The notes beneath the pieces are model-generated. The model was not told where the DNA came from, ran no database searches, and saw only the letters and a program-made list of their open reading frames with translations. The position numbers and the translations under genes are program-made. Of a stretch of 64,000 nucleotides of DNA, positions 43,501-56,285 are shown in pieces; within the stretch, counting starts at the first letter, position 1, and every line of letters starts with the position of its first letter. The DNA comes from Gymnopus androsaceus JB14 (lineage: Eukaryota > Basidiomycota > Agaricomycetes > Agaricales > Omphalotaceae), in assembly GCA_009733575.1 (NCBI GenBank), contig ML769599.1:21767-85766 (forward strand), given 5' to 3'.

Positions 43501-46500
43501 GGCTGCAGTGCTAGTCAATGCTGCAATCGCTCTCGTTCTTGCCCTTCGATCAGCTACCACCTCACATTTTCGTGAAAGCCGCGATACATTTGGCAATTCG
43601 CAAGTCACTAATCTCTTGTCTTCATTTTTGATGGTTCGTCCTTCTATTCTATATAATTTGGCACATTTATAAGACGTTTGAATCAGGAAACTCTAATTGA
43701 CGGTGACCGTGCCCTGCGGTCAGCAAGTAGCGAATCCATTGGGCGCTTAGCTAGTCTTGCGGGCACCAACTTCCTCACGAGTCAAATGAAAACCCTTTAT
43801 GAGGAGGTTGTGAAAAACCGGGACCCATATGCCCGCTCTGGCTGTGCCCTTGCTTTCGGGGCTGTCTACGACCATGTTGGAGGGCTCGCAGCAGGCGCGG
43901 TGCTTAAAACCACTGTGGGTGTTCTCATGTCATTGAGTAACGATCCGCATCCTGTTGTGCATTTCTTTGCTTTAAATGCCTTGGCGCGCGTCATCAATGC
44001 CGCCAGTTTAGCATATTCCTCGTATGTGTCGAAGACACTCGGTATGCTGCTTCAAGTATATTCCACCGACTCCCACGAACCCGAGGGTGGTTCTTTGTCC
44101 AATGCGAATCTCAGTGGTGACTATCCCGCTTATCCTGTGGTCTGCCAAATCATCGACGCTGTAATCACCGTCCTGGGTCCTGACATGCAAGACTCTGTCA
44201 TGACCAGGACATTGCTTCTAAATCTTGTTCGCAGTTTCTTCTTAGAGGATGATCAAGGCGTACTTGTGGAAGCGATTAAATGCCAGCAGCATTTCCTGAT
44301 GTTTGCCCCGGAGCATGTCAATATTCCAACCCTTGTCAACAGTTTCCGCGGTCATCTTTCATCTTCCCGGCGGCCTTTGAAGGTTGCATCCATTAATGCC
44401 TTGTATCAGCTTGTCCAAAAAGATGCACTAGCGATGTCAAGGTTAGGCGGAGATCGCTTGGTAGAGGATCTATTTGGTATGCTTGACGATGATTCCTCTG
44501 TCGAAGGAGTCAGAAGCGTTATCACAAGCTGGCTAGAGCAAACTGTTGTCTACAATCCTTCGGCGTGGATTGATCTCTGTCAACGAATCATGTCGCGAAC
44601 TACTGCGTCTCAACAAGTTACTGATGCGGCCAACTCGCGAGACGATGAAGGAGAGTCCTTAAATGCTGGAAACCAGGAAGGAGGCCGGAGCGGTCTGACC
44701 TCTCGATGGAGGACGCAACTGTTTGCCTTGCAGTGCTTGCACCACATATGTGCGGTTGTGTCAAAGAGTGGTCGGAAAGAGCATTTGGATATCAGCTTCG
44801 CGAGAAGCAGGGATATACCGACATCTGGCTTGTTGGTTACGCGTGTACCCGATCTCATTAAGATGGCGTTCACCGCTTCTACTGCATACGTTACGGAAAT
44901 CCGACTTGAAGGTTTAATTGTACTTCGCGATGTCATACAGGTGTGTTGAGACTACTATAATGTTAGCAAAGGCTAACATTCTATGGCGTTGTCTAGATCT
45001 TTGCCAAGTCGCCCGATCCCGCTTTCGAGGATGCACTTCTACTAGAGCAGCATCAGGCCCCCATAACCGCTGCGTTAACACCTGCGTTCTCCGCCGACTC
45101 CACTCCCGAAATTTTAGCATCGGCAGTCCATGCTTGTGCAATATTTGTTGGGTGTGGAGTGGTTAAGGATGTATCAAGAATGGGCCGTATTCTCAAACTA
45201 TTGACCGCTGCTTTAGAACAATCGAAAGGCGAGTGATCAATGTGCGGAGGATTTCGAGTTTCCTTATGCCCAGTCTAGATTCGAAGATGGTTTCCCTTGG
45301 TGAAACAGGCGAGCTTAGTCCGAATGCTTCTGCAATGTTGAGAATATCGACACTTTCGGCTTGGGCTCAGTTGGAGGTGGCTAGCTTATCAGCAGGCTTA
45401 TCTTCTCAACGTGGTCAAGCCTTACCGAGCAACATTGGCAACTATGTGGATAGCAGCGTTACGCGATTATGCGAGCATTCGAATTGACTCTGAATTTCTT
45501 CACGACACCTCATCTGCCGCACTAGATTCCACATATTCGAGTCTTGGTAAAGAGGTGCTGCTGCCAGTATGTCTCCTTTGTTCGTCGTAGGCGTACTGCT
45601 TCTAATCAACATTTCAGTATTACATGAACTCTTGGTCCATCATTCTGCAGGCAGTAGCGTCTGCCATGCAAGCCAAAGATCCGTTTATTATCGCTGCAAT
45701 GGACGGACAGGAACATATCAATGATATTCCCCACCAATCGGGACCACGAGAGGAACCTGCCACTTTCTTCTACGTTGTCTTTGGATTGGTGTATGAGGCA
45801 CTAGCAGCAGCCTCGACAGATTCTCTCGCCAACTCGACTACCCGCCAGGCATCACTTATCGCTTCTCTCCAAGCCCTGAAGTCACTCGTGCGGCCGGAGT
45901 ACGCTGGCAAGGCTATTTTGGACTCCACAATTTTTGACGAATTCATTAGTGTGTGCTATCGGTTGGCAATGACGGAGTCCGCACCCATCCAAATACATTT
46001 AATCGAAGTAATGACTGTCTTTTCCGCCAGTCAAGGGTCAAGGTAAGACCTTCCCGCAATCGAGCTGCTTGTCGCTGATTGGCATTTCCTGGATCAGCGC
46101 ATCGGAGACCATGTCTTCTAGTTCCCCTCAGTCCCACTGTCTAAGGATATGTGCCCATATTTTACGACATTCGACTTCTCACTCCAGTGGTCCTGCCATT
46201 CGTAAGCTTTTTGGATCAATTTTCACCGTTCATCCACTTACATCGCTGTAGAGGGTGATATCGCCGATCGTGTTAAAATGATTCTGGCGGCATTTTCAGC
46301 TTTCGCAACGGTGGCAGCGGCAACCACCAGTACGTTCCGAGAAGATGTTCGAGCTGTTGGAATTCTACTTTATAGTGGTAAGTTTCTAATATTCCTGCTC
46401 GTTCTTTCTTTCCCTCATACTTTATATCCCACAGAGATATTGAAAGATGAGTCAAATGAGATAGATCTGGCTGGACCCACTTTCCCTTCCCTCAAAGTAC

Positions 46501-47414
46501 TTTTGGACCTTCCTTTTGCGTCTGCTCCAGATGCACGCGATAGGTATCAGAGATTAGTCCACGGACTTTTATCTGCATGCCTGCTCAATATTGACGAAAT
46601 GAGGTAGGCACAGTTTACTACCGATGTGGATTGCGGCTAAAATTAACCTTGCGCAGAGGTCGCCAGGGTGTCGCATGTACAAAGAAAGTGAAGAACAACC
46701 TGTTGGCCGCAGTGTTAATTTTGACCACAATCCCTTCAACCGTGAAAATCGGTGAAGCTGTGGTGGAACATTGCTGCTTCCTGATATCTCAGAAGCTTCT
46801 CGAGACGAATGAGGTACTTGGGAGTTTTCCTAACGTTCTGTCCAACTAACTGAGAGCATAGGTATCCTTGACTGCTGCACACTGCGCGAGGACACTGATT
46901 GCTGCATCGGCGTCAGGCAATGTCTTGCTCCGTTGCTGTGTGAAAAAGCTCATGCCTGCTTTGATCGAATACATCGCGAAGATGGTACCGCTCGTTAGCG
47001 ACGGATCCATCTCTGAAAGTCACGCCACAGCTATCAATGAAGTGTGGAAGGCTTTTGCGATATTCTTTGGCTCATTAGCTGAGGCGGCGCGTATGTATAA
47101 TGTCGCTTTCATCGCATTGCGACGTCGCTCATTTGTATACAGGAACTCGATTGTTGGGCGTCTTGTTACCAACTATCAGTCTTCTCCTTGCCAGTTCCCA
47201 AAAATCCTCTTCGCCCGTTGTAGCGCAAAGCGTAAAACAATTACTCTCATATGCAACCATGTCGCCCGCTGCTTTCAAAGAAGCAGCTTCCAAGTTGGAT
47301 GTCGCTACACGAGAACTCTTGGAGCAGTCAGTTCGGAAAGCTGTAGGAGGAAGTTCACAGGCAGCCAATGTACAGACCTCCGTCAAACCGCAGATATCTC
47401 TACGCTCATTCTGA
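40504..47414 (+). CDS. LAA1: LAA1/HEATR5-type HEAT-repeat protein (AP-1 accessory factor)
   Basis: Very large HEAT-repeat protein (about 2000 residues) that supports AP-1 clathrin traffic at the trans-Golgi. Start at 40504 (MSSESDTIEPFQE). Typical blocks: YPAPGRATRNVVARCLIALYSRG, LPVERAAADV, NSTRKFRIGLFDCYVALLNNLG, SSESIGRLASLAGTNFLTSQ, PYARSGCALAFGAVYDHVGG, HPVVHFFALNALARVINAAS, LEGLIVLRDVIQ and a C-terminus ending VKPQISLRSF. About 15 short introns join in frame. One extra T at 45386 breaks the frame between QLEVAS and YQQAYLLNVVKP; with a single correction in nearly 7 kb, a sequence error is most likely. Confidence 0.88.
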
Positions 47415-47553
47415 TCCACCCCGTCGTATATGTCGTATATGTACCATTAGCTGTAAAACTGTATCTATACGAAATTGGAAGGCAGACCTCATCGGCTAAA
47501 CGAGCAGCATCACAATAGATCCACTTTCCTCCTACGAGGGGACAAGACACGAT

Positions 47554-47965
47554 CTAAAACATCGCCGCCTGTGGTAGCAACGAATTCGCTTTCCTCAGCT
47601 CGTGCTGGCACGCCGAGTAACTTTCTAGGATGCTGGAGGCTATAGGAATAGCCTGTTCCTTGCTAATCTTATCGTCGGAATCCAGAGCAGCCTGCAAGAG
47701 TTGATGGTCACTGTCATCTCTAGATATCATCGATAGTGTTGAAGTCCGACTTACCCAGGCAGCATTCAGTCGCAATGGCTGAGCCCTCCAATTTCCTTGC
47801 GGTCCGTGTTGCGAAAAACCGGCATGATCACAGATTGTGCTCCAAAAGTTTAGTGATCAAAAAGTGCCCCGCCTCAGCTTTCATACGGTAACCATCTTGC
47901 TTCTTCTTCAACTGTGCCGCTTTGTTGTAACTATATAATTTTCGAAATGGAAAAAAAAACCCGCA
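47554..47965 (-). CDS. Unrecognised gene, C-terminal exons
   Basis: Coding-like minus-strand exons: YNKAAQLKKKQDGYRMKAEAGH, then FSQHGPQGNWRAQPLRLNAAW, a clear intron (GTAAGT at 47757 to CAG near 47697), and a last exon ending LRKANSLLPQAAMF. A TGA and frame change near 47832 separate the first two pieces. The 5' exons lie further upstream, to about 48250, but I cannot model them. Function unknown. Confidence 0.4.
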
Positions 47966-48205
47966 ATAAGTGAGTGTGTCAAGGAACGTCATTTATCGAG
48001 AATTGACGCGTAGTCGGTTCGTAGAGAGCTCGAACAATGCCATCTTTGCTTGATTAATGGAGAACAGAGAAACAGAGCGAGAAGATGGCCGAGAGCGCGC
48101 TTCAAATATTTCTGAATACCGCATCGCAGATGAGTAAGGAAGGGGCACGAATCTCACACTCACTGTGAGCAAGGCATATGCTGGCCCTATGTGATTCTTC
48201 CACAT

Positions 48206-48545
48206 ACATACTGGGAAGATATGCGATTAAGGTATATCATACATGACACAGCGACGTAGTACTTTGGAAACCTGCGAAGTATAGCAATGAGATTCGATTC
48301 GGAACACCGGGGATGTATACAATGGATCAACTACATACCAACCTCAAAGGGCCATGTATAGCCAAGAGACTGGAATGAACCAGCGGGCGAGTGCCGATCC
48401 CAATTTCGTCGTTGTCCTTCAAGCATCGAGATAGGTGAGAATGACGGATAACTCAACGTTCGTTCACCATTTCGACTGATCTCCACCATCGCCGTCCGCT
48501 ACCAAATGCAGCAGTCTATGTCGAGACGTCCGGAATGAAAGCCAG
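48206..48545. other. Intergenic, no clear gene
   Basis: May hold 5' exons or the promoter of the gene at 47554-47965. Nothing recognisable. Confidence 0.3.
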
Positions 48546-49278
48546 CTATATCAGGTTGATAACAGAAGGCCAGACATTCAACATCCCGACCATAACGCTA
48601 ATTGCTGCCCACAAGAACGGTACCCAAGTACTCATAAAGAATCCTCCAGCCTTGTATAAACCTGTCAGGATGTACCCGACTATGGCAGAGGATACGACGG
48701 CACCGATGAGAGATAGAAGGAGGAAGGTGAAGAGGACGAGAAGGGCAAACGTTGCTCGGGAGCGACGTGCGTTCTTTGGTCTCTTTTTCCGAACCTGCTT
48801 TGTTTGGAGAGGAGGGTAGATATGACCAGTTGTTGGTGAAGTTGGGGACAAGAGAAAGGGATGTGTAGCTGATGTCGGACTTCGAGGATGTGTGGATGGC
48901 GAGGTAAGCTGCGAGCGCAAAGTTTCGTACCCGTTATGTATGGGATATGCGCGAGTAACATCAGGAGACATTGGATATATCTCAGCGCCTCCTTCTTTTT
49001 CCTCTTCCATCTCGTTTTTGTTGTAGGTTCTCTTTGTCTTTGGAGGCAAGCTCAGGTTGAAAAAATGCATACAGGCCAAATACAAAGAAGATTGGCATGT
49101 AAAAGACCAACGTCCAATAAAGTGTGAATCGAAAGACATCTTGTGAGTGAACAAGATAAAAGCCTCCAGGCTGGATAGGATTATGATGCTGAATAAAGAA
49201 CAACTCTGTGCGAGGATTGTATAAAGAAGGCCAGGACGGGTTCATAGATAAAAGAGATCCATTCTGAGGTGAAGACAT
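48546..49278 (-). CDS. TMEM170-like membrane protein
   Basis: The minus strand starts MSSPQNGSLLSMNPSWPSLY, with a first membrane helix FRFTLYWTLVFYMPIFFVFG. A Ser/Pro/Thr-rich loop and a basic KKRPKNARRSRA segment follow. Then come helices FALLVLFTFLLLSLIGAVVS, AIVGYILTGLYKAGGF and MSTWVPFLWAAISVMVGML, with the end VINLI. The YKAGGF.MSTW.PFLWA pattern fits the fungal TMEM170-type family. A run of six T (49065-49060, minus strand) breaks the frame in YAFFNLSLPP; five would keep it open. Function unproven. Confidence 0.7.
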
Positions 49279-49411
49279 GGTGGCATGGGTTCAACGCGGT
49301 CACGGTCACACCTGCTAACAATAGCTTTGACATTAATTCAAACTCCGATACCTGGTATTACCCTTGACTGGAACTATTCTGGAGGATTACCCTTGACTGG
49401 AACCATCAAGC

Positions 49412-51225
49412 ATGTCTCCAACTACAGTTATCTCTGCCCCCGGAAAGGTGCTGATTGCTGGCGGATATCTTGTGCTGGACCCCGCTTATTCTGGCATCGT
49501 TGTTAGTACTTCTTCGCGTTTCTACACTGTCATACAACCCTCGACGCGTGGATCGAACACGGTCCAAGTACGCTCTCCTCAATTCAAAAATTCCACTTGG
49601 GAATTTTCTCTCTCTTTCGATCCTTTTCTGACCGTACAACCCCGAGAGGAAAAGTGAGAAATCACATTCTTTTTAACTAGATCTTATTCCTAACTCTGAG
49701 TTTAGCACGAGCAAGAACAAGTTTGTCCACCTTGCTCTCCAACACACTATATCTCTAGCTTGTGAGGCTCGGGGAGTCCCAGCCATCCAGGAATCGTTTG
49801 CCAAAGGATTGGACATTGCGATAGTAGGAGATAACGATTTCTATTCACAAAGGGCGCAGTTGGCTGCGCAGAATCTACCTCGGACTCTATCCTCTCTCTC
49901 TTCCATCCAACCATTTTGCTCACAGGGTGTCACTCTGTCAGAGGTTCATAAAACTGGCCTGGGATCATCCGCGGCACTCATCACATCTCTGGTATCTGCT
50001 CTGCTCGTACATATCGGAGTAATTCCCTCCTCTGCTTTCTTAGAAGACCAAGGAAAAGAGCGCCAACTTTCCCATAACCTGGCGCAATTCATTCACTGTT
50101 TAGCTCAAGGAAAGGTAGGAAGTGGATTCGATGTTTCCGCTGCTGTCTTTGGGAGTCACTTGTACACCCGCTTCGATCCCACCGTTATAGCTTCTCTAAT
50201 GGGAGATGACCCTGTATGCTCCTACTAGTTTGTGCTTGCTATCTTTGACAGTGTTATCCTTTAGATGGCTCGGACAAAATCGATCTTGCCGATAGTTTCG
50301 TCAGACAACAAGTCTTGGAACCATCGTGTCGAGCCTTTCCGGCTCCCCCCTCTCACTAGGCTCATGCTTGCTGACGTCGATGCTGGTAGTGATACTCCGT
50401 CATTAGTTGGAAAAGTTCTTAAATGGCGAAAAGACAACGAAGCTAAAGGTTAATTCATTGCTATCTGATTAGTTGCTGATAACTCATTCCAAGATATGTA
50501 CCAGCGACTGCCGTATGGACAACTCTTGACCAACTCAACCAATCCTTAGCGTTTACTCTCACATCTCTATCGACTCTTTTTTCCAAAGATCCCGCTAGTT
50601 ACACCGCCGTTGTCAAATTCATTTCTTCCTTACAACCACTCCAGGTTCGCTTCATTTTTCCCTTTTGGATATGCGTTTCTGATTCCTGGATAGTGGACCG
50701 CAGATCCCTCACGTAGTGCTGGTCAAACCGAGGTCGCTAATAGGTTTTATGAAGCACACAACATATCACAGGTATGAACAGCTCTTTTCCTTCTAGGAGT
50801 GGTGCACTCAACGTCATTAATCTAGGCAATCCGGAAAAATATGAAGGAGATGGGTGAGCTCGCTGGTGTTCCCATCGAGCCCGAGGAACAGACCAGGCTA
50901 CTGGACGAGTGCTGCTCTCAAGCGGGCGTAATAGGAGGGGGAGTTCCAGGCGGTGCGTCCTTGAATAACTAACATCAGTATATCTTATCTGATCGTGCAC
51001 TGAATAGCGGGAGGATACGACGCTGTATGGCTGCTGGTGTGCGAACCTGATGAATGTAGAGCGAATGAATATCCCCGAGACCGCATCGAGCGTGTCTGGA
51101 GCACCTATAAAGATCTCGATGTTTCTCCTCTGTCTGCAGAGGAAAGCATGGCAAAGGGAGCTCGTTTGGAATCTATTGGCGAAATCAAGGGATTGCAACA
51201 TGCAACGCAACTTCTAGTTGGATAA
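49412..51225 (+). CDS. ERG8: Phosphomevalonate kinase
   Basis: GHMP-family kinase that converts phosphomevalonate to diphosphomevalonate in the mevalonate pathway, which feeds sterols and also the farnesyl groups used on CaaX proteins. Features: TVISAPGKVLIAGGYLVLD, KFVHLALQHTISLACEA, HKTGLGSSAALITSLVSALL (ATP-binding PxxxGLGSSAA loop), GKVGSGFDVSAAVFGSHLY, LADVDAGSDTPSLVGKVL, and PGAGGYDAVWLLV near the end. Six short introns join in frame (one acceptor is at about 50511). About 480 residues. Intact. Confidence 0.93.
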
Positions 51226-51384
51226 TCTCGTTGAAACATCCTTGTATTCTTATTTTCGAATAATTATACTGATCATCTGAATATGGTGGTGTGATCATGA
51301 TCGCGGCATTGAATTCGGTGAGCATAAAGTGAGCGATACATGTGCATAGACGTGATCATAGAGTACAAAGAGGAAACGAAATAT

Positions 51385-51987
51385 CTATGCTTCAGTGATT
51401 TCACGGAGACGTCGGACAGTGCTATAAAATATTGAATCAAAAGAAAATCTAAAAGCACAAAATAACGACATACCTGCGGACTGTGGCTGCTGCTGTCGTC
51501 TGCACTGACCACGCACCACCTGCAATCACCTTCCTACACGACGAGCAGGACCATATGCCCACTGCTTGGCGTTTTATGGAGTCCTAGAATAATGTCAGAT
51601 AGATCATAGCAAAGACGAATAGCAACGCATACCTTTCCACAGAATGGGCAGGTGTATCTCGCATGTTGGGAGATTTCCATCTTTTTGACCTGCTTACGCA
51701 GAGAAGCACCATAACGCTACATGAGGAATCGATATTAGTAGAAGTTGGGCCCGAAAATCAACTGCGATACTCACTGTTCCGTACTTTCCTGTGATACCGA
51801 CTTTCTTTGTGCGTTTGGTCTAGCAGAAAAAGTCAGTTACGAGGCCAAAAGTAGTTTTCAAGTCGCAAGGTCATCCCAAGTTGAACGCATCCAACCAGCC
51901 AAATCCAAGCCCATTTGAATCGTCCAAAACCTCGACAGAATGATACGAAACAGTCTCCTAGCAGCATTTATCGTGAAACTAACCATG
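51385..51987 (-). CDS. RPL43: 60S ribosomal protein eL43 (L37Ae)
   Basis: Large-subunit zinc-binding ribosomal protein. Exons on the minus strand: 51985-51987 (ATG only), 51775-51819, 51633-51716, 51474-51583 and 51385-51421. These total 279 nt, exactly 92 codons plus stop, so the gene is intact. The product reads [43 protein letters not shown] and [13 protein letters not shown] (C2C2 zinc site), ending RRLREITEA. The promoter, 5' UTR, Met-only exon and the whole of intron 1 (51820-51984) are homologous to those of eS4 at 14703-15001; the remaining exons are unrelated to eS4. It is divergent from SDR C. Confidence 0.95.
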
Positions 51988-52425
51988 TTGGTATCGTCTT
52001 TTGCTTGGACTTGGAAAGATGTGTCGCCAGACGAGAGTTAAGGTCAACTTTTTTCGTCGAATGATGTAAGCAAAGATAACAAGTGTCTAGATTAGATTAC
52101 TTGGACGCTTACTGACTACTCAGGAACAAATCTCGTTGGCGTCTACTCTTTATGTAGTTTTATGGCTCCGTTCGAGCTCCGTTGACTTTCTAACTCTTTA
52201 CATTCGTAGGAACATAGGAACAATGAGTAAAACGGTTTTACTAAATGCCCTCACAAGGCTTGCGTATACCTGGCAAGTAGAATCCGGCGAATACTAGTAA
52301 GGAGAAGAGTATAGGATTGACGCAGATTCGTCCATCATTTGGAATTCAGCAGCTACTTATAAAAGGTAGATTTTCTGCCTACTACATCCATCACAAATTC
52401 ACCCCATATCGTCACTAGCAGCAAA
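51988..52425. promoter_or_regulatory. Bidirectional promoter of eL43 and SDR C
   Basis: 438 bp between divergent ATGs. The eL43 side (51988 to about 52113) matches the eS4 promoter, including CTAATCTAGACACTTGTTAT and GACGAAAAAAGTTGACC. The SDR side has a TATAAAA near 52358, about 65 bp before the SDR ATG. Confidence 0.7.
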
Positions 52426-53707
52426 ATGGTTAACCGAACTTACCAAGAGATAGGTAGAAGAGCAGAAGAAAGGGATGGTCCCTATAGTCAGAGGTGATCT
52501 CACTGGCAAAGACTATCATGGTCACTGGCGCCAACAGCGGTATTGGATTCGAGGCTGCAAAGCACTTTGCTACCATGAATCCCGCCCGATTGATTGTCGT
52601 CTGTCGATCTGTGGAGAAGGCTCAACAGAGCATCAAGCGTGAGTACTGCCTTCGCTTTAGATTATTCATAGTGCTTATTATCAGTATAGAGATTCAAGAA
52701 GAAACTGGATGCAAGAACGCGGAGCCTATGGCTCTCGACTTGGGCAAGTTTAGCTCCATCTCCGAGTTCGCCACTCAAGCTAGCAAAACGTTGGACCGCC
52801 TCGATATTCTCGTTGAGAATGCTGCCGTTGCTATTCATGGGAAAGTACACTCAGACCGAAGGATGGTTGGGAATCCATGTAAGTACATGCCAGTATCACT
52901 GTGAACGTTATTCAACCGTCTCCGATTGCCAGGCTTCAAGTTAATTCTCTAGGACCCGCCTGCACATTCTTCTTTTACTTCCCATAATCATGAATACGGC
53001 CAAGCAGCACTCTGTTGTTCCGAGGATCGTAGTGGTTTCGAGCGAGGTCATTTTCTTTGCTAACATTGGTTCCGATGCCATCGCCGCGCCGAATACCCTT
53101 GAAACACTTTCTAGCAAGGAATATTGCACGCCCGAGTAAGTACTTCTAACGGAGCGGTATTGCAGTTTGCTAATATGAGATTCTCAAGGGTGCTAGCGAA
53201 TCGTTATACACAATCGAAAAGTATGTTCCTTCCAAGTGACTGCCAGCTAGTTCTCAAACCATACTTCCAGTTTTGAACGTCATGCTCGTGCACAAACTTG
53301 CAGAACTTCTGCCGAAAAACATCGTGCCAGTTGCTCTCAATCCAGGCTTCTGTCTGTCCGGACTGCGTAGGGAGGTTGAGGGAGAGCAAGCCACCAGGTA
53401 CAAGCAGATGGAGGACGAGTTCGCATACACATCGGAAGAAGGGAGTCGTCAGATCATCTATTCCGCGATTGGTGGAAAGGACGAGGAACTGCGCGGCGCA
53501 TTCACGTCGTACTCGCAGGTGTTGGAGATTTCAGATTGGATGCTGAGTGAAGAGGGAAAGAAGGCTGAAGATAAGACCTGGGTATGATTTTTTTTGCGCC
53601 TCAAGGTCTTCAAACTTATATTGTTTGTATAGGTTGAGATGATTGAGCTTTTTGGCAAGCTTGATAACAGAATCCCCGGGATAGTTGCAGAGTACCTCAA
53701 GGCTTGA
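52426..53707 (+). CDS. Short-chain dehydrogenase/reductase, copy C
   Basis: Third SDR copy: MVNRTYQEI, TGANSGIGFEAAKHFATM, a normal GTGAGT donor after ATCAAGC, DILVENAAVA, VVVSSEV, a YxxxK in NRYTQSK, NPGFCLSGLRR and PGIVAEYLKA. Compared with copy B it has four separate one-base insertions: near 52451, 52506, 52834 and 52861. The second half is open, while B is broken there. Either this copy is noisy sequence or it has drifted. The order and direction with eL43 mirror SDR B with eS4. Confidence 0.78.
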
Positions 53708-54296
53708 TCGTAACAACTAAGTTTAGTAAGGGGGAAAGGATATATACAACATGAAGCTTTTGTAATTTGTTTTAATTCCCCAAGCTACAGAAGACGTGAA
53801 CAGCGCCAAGCCTATAATATTAGGACGGAATGAATTTTTCATCTTCCACAATCAATGGGGGACTACAGCATGATACTGAGACCCTGATAAGCATGTGGGT
53901 ATCCGAAAGGTCAAAGCTGTATGTATTCAGCCAGATGTGTGTGTCAAAGCTGTATATTAAAATTTACTCGCATATAGTTAAACCTATTCTAGGGTTAGGA
54001 CAACGAACTAGCAAAGAAAAAGAGCCCACCCAGCCAGAGTGGCCGATGTGGGACAGGAAAATATTGAGACGGTGCATAAGCCTGAGCCTATACAAGCCGT
54101 AGACACCCTTTGTATGGACAAGGTCGCCGTGCTATGAAGGATCTCCACAGCCCACAAACCCGGGTACATGAAGGGACCTGTGCCATCAAGGTAAGTATGA
54201 GGTTCCTCAACGAAGGAGCATGGTTTTTATACTGGAAAAATACGCACGGACCATTGCCATCACATGTTGTCTGGGCAGCGTTCGCCATCAGCCATC
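53708..54296. other. Block C spacer with upstream F-box exon candidate
   Basis: Mirrors 7682-8271 and 12624-13229. The stretch about 54110-54189, ending at GTAAGTATGAGG, is conserved in all three copies and may be a 5' exon of the F-box gene. Confidence 0.5.
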
Positions 54297-55665
54297 ATGA
54301 CTCTCCCTTATGAGCTTCATGAGCTCATTATCGACGAACTGCGCTATTCTTTCCCCGAACTGAAAGCCTGTAGCCTCGTCTGTAGAGCTTGGCTTCCTCG
54401 CTGTCGATTACATCTCTTCCGGGTCATTCGAATAGGTCCTCGAAGAGTACGTGGGATAGAGAAAGAACAGACGCGAGACTCTTTCAACAAGTTCCAAGCA
54501 TCTTTTGCCCGTACCTTCCAGCTACCCGAGATCACCTCTTGCGTTCGGGGAATATTCTTCGAATCTTGTATAAGAGATGTAGCTGACAGGCCTCCCAAAT
54601 TGCATATTGTTCTTCCATCACCGAAAGGAAAAATGGTGATAAATCCTTTGCTTTCCTCCATACAACTTCCATTTCAGCAGCTCCGACTTCTACGCATCCA
54701 ATGGAAATCTCTCACTATGCTACAAGACTCACAGAACCGTGACGCTCCAGAGACTGACATCCCAATGTTCGAGCAGCTCCTGGACCGAGTCGATCGTCTC
54801 GAGCATCTAGCCATCGAGAAGTTTGGGAGGTTCCATGCCAATCGTGACATTCTACGTTCTATCGCGGTGCATGCCCCTAAGCTGAAAACTCTGTGCTTTT
54901 CAGAGTTCAAATGGTATCCTTCATTTAGCGCTCTCGTCCTTGAAGATATCTTCGACCAGTGGAACTCGGACTTTGTCGCTCAAGGCGTACCTCCACTGAG
55001 ACTGGAGCGACTCTGTCTTCGAAACTTCTCAATGAAGGGGACCGATCTCATTCAGATGGTGGTTCTACCCTCTCCATGCTTTGGATCTGCGCTCGTTGCG
55101 CTATCTAGCTATATCCGCGACAAGTCTAGAAACAGCTCTTGCTAATGAGTTCTCAGAGCTCGGCAAGGAGCTCGTTCATCTTACTATCACTAATCTCGAT
55201 ACATCAGGTCCGTATTCTCCCTCTATTCCACTTGTATGTACTTAACTCTAAAAACGTATAACAGTATTCAATCTTTGGGCAGAGTCATTTCCCAAGCTCT
55301 CTCAACTACAAGTATTTGTAGCAGATGAATCGTTTCTTTTGCGACTCTTACAGCACCTCTCGACGCAATGGCCTTTCGAGAGGGGATTGTTAGATGTTCA
55401 CATGAATTTTGAAGCGGAATATATTGTTCACGATAACGGGCCTGAACGGTTTAATGACATTCTCAGCTCCTCCGTCGATCCAGTTCTTCATGGGTTGATC
55501 AACGAAACTAATGGGAGCGACGGAATACACATCAGTATGGATTTTGTACATGTGGATGGGTCAGAGATGCAACAAAGGTACATCAGGAAGGCGTTTCCGC
55601 TAAGCTTCGCGACCGGAAGCCTTCACTGGAGGGACAAGAGATCATTGGAATGGTGGTTCGAGTGA
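54297..55665 (+). CDS. F-box / leucine-rich protein, copy C
   Basis: The best-preserved F-box copy: MTLPYELHELIIDELRYSF, ACSLVCRAWLPRCR, SSIQLPFQQLRLLRIQWKSL, RLEHLAIEKF, and an end in SLEWWFE. It keeps the 14-nt segment missing from A. An extra T at about 55081 shifts the frame between VVLPSPC and LDLRSLRYLA, where copy A reads on, so the gene is probably intact apart from that. A short intron lies near 55207-55264. It is a putative SCF ubiquitin-ligase adaptor; the target is unknown. Confidence 0.75.
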
Positions 55666-56054
55666 TACCACTACATTACCTATTGCTTAGACTTAGTCCC
55701 CGAAACAGACTTGATACTTCTCCCAAAGGTGATTCAGTTGAACGTATTACTGTAATATGATTCCAGAGTTGTACAGCTACACTACTTTATTCCCCGCATC
55801 TCCAATTCCCAACAAAAACATCAAGCTCCGGCCAAAAGGCGCGGGCAAAGTACGAATGTCGAAGTTGATAAATATACATGAGGCATATGCATGCCATTGC
55901 AAAAGAGGCGGAAGGCTAGGATATGTATCCAAGGTAAAGCATTGAGTCGATCTAAATGAAATGTATGAATAAAGCGTTGAGATCTTGAGAGAGAACTTTG
56001 ACTTACAGAGAATGATAATGTTAGACAGAATAGAGTCTATGGCTACATGGCGAC

Positions 56055-56180
56055 CTATGAGATAACGCACGCGCTGTCTGAAGAGCTACCGCTCTCGTTG
56101 TCAGAAGGCAGGGAAGTTGTCTCGACCTCCTCAATGGGAGTAGCAGCAGAGTAAGATGCTAGGGTAGTGAAAGCGTCCAT
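56055..56180 (-). CDS. Small CaaX peptide, mating-pheromone-precursor-like (copy C)
   Basis: 41 codons on the minus strand, identical to the copy at 5853-5978 except Tyr for Cys at residue 10. It ends SSSDSACVIS. Other differences are silent or lie outside the frame, which suggests the protein has been kept under selection or the duplication is recent. The TATAAAG at 56285-56279 and the 3' UTR intron candidate (about 56012-55961) are also conserved. See the first copy for the pheromone argument and its limits. Confidence 0.7.
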   Translation of the reverse strand: MDAFTTLASYSAATPIEEVETTSLPSDNESGSSSDSACVIS

Positions 56181-56278
56181 TTCTCGAGTTCGAGTAGATG
56201 AGTGGGTTAACGTTGAGCTCGGAAGGGACGGTATAGGTTGAATAAGAACCTAATGAGGTTCAAACAAAAAGTTGAATC

Positions 56279-56285
56279 CTTTATA
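56279..56285 (-). promoter_or_regulatory. TATA box of CaaX gene C
   Basis: TATAAAG about 100 bp upstream of the ATG at 56180, at the same place as in copy A. Confidence 0.5.

Noticed and set aside
48546..48819. Plus-strand 94-aa ORF
   Set aside because: Antisense of the TMEM170-like exon, which has clear membrane helices and family motifs on the minus strand.
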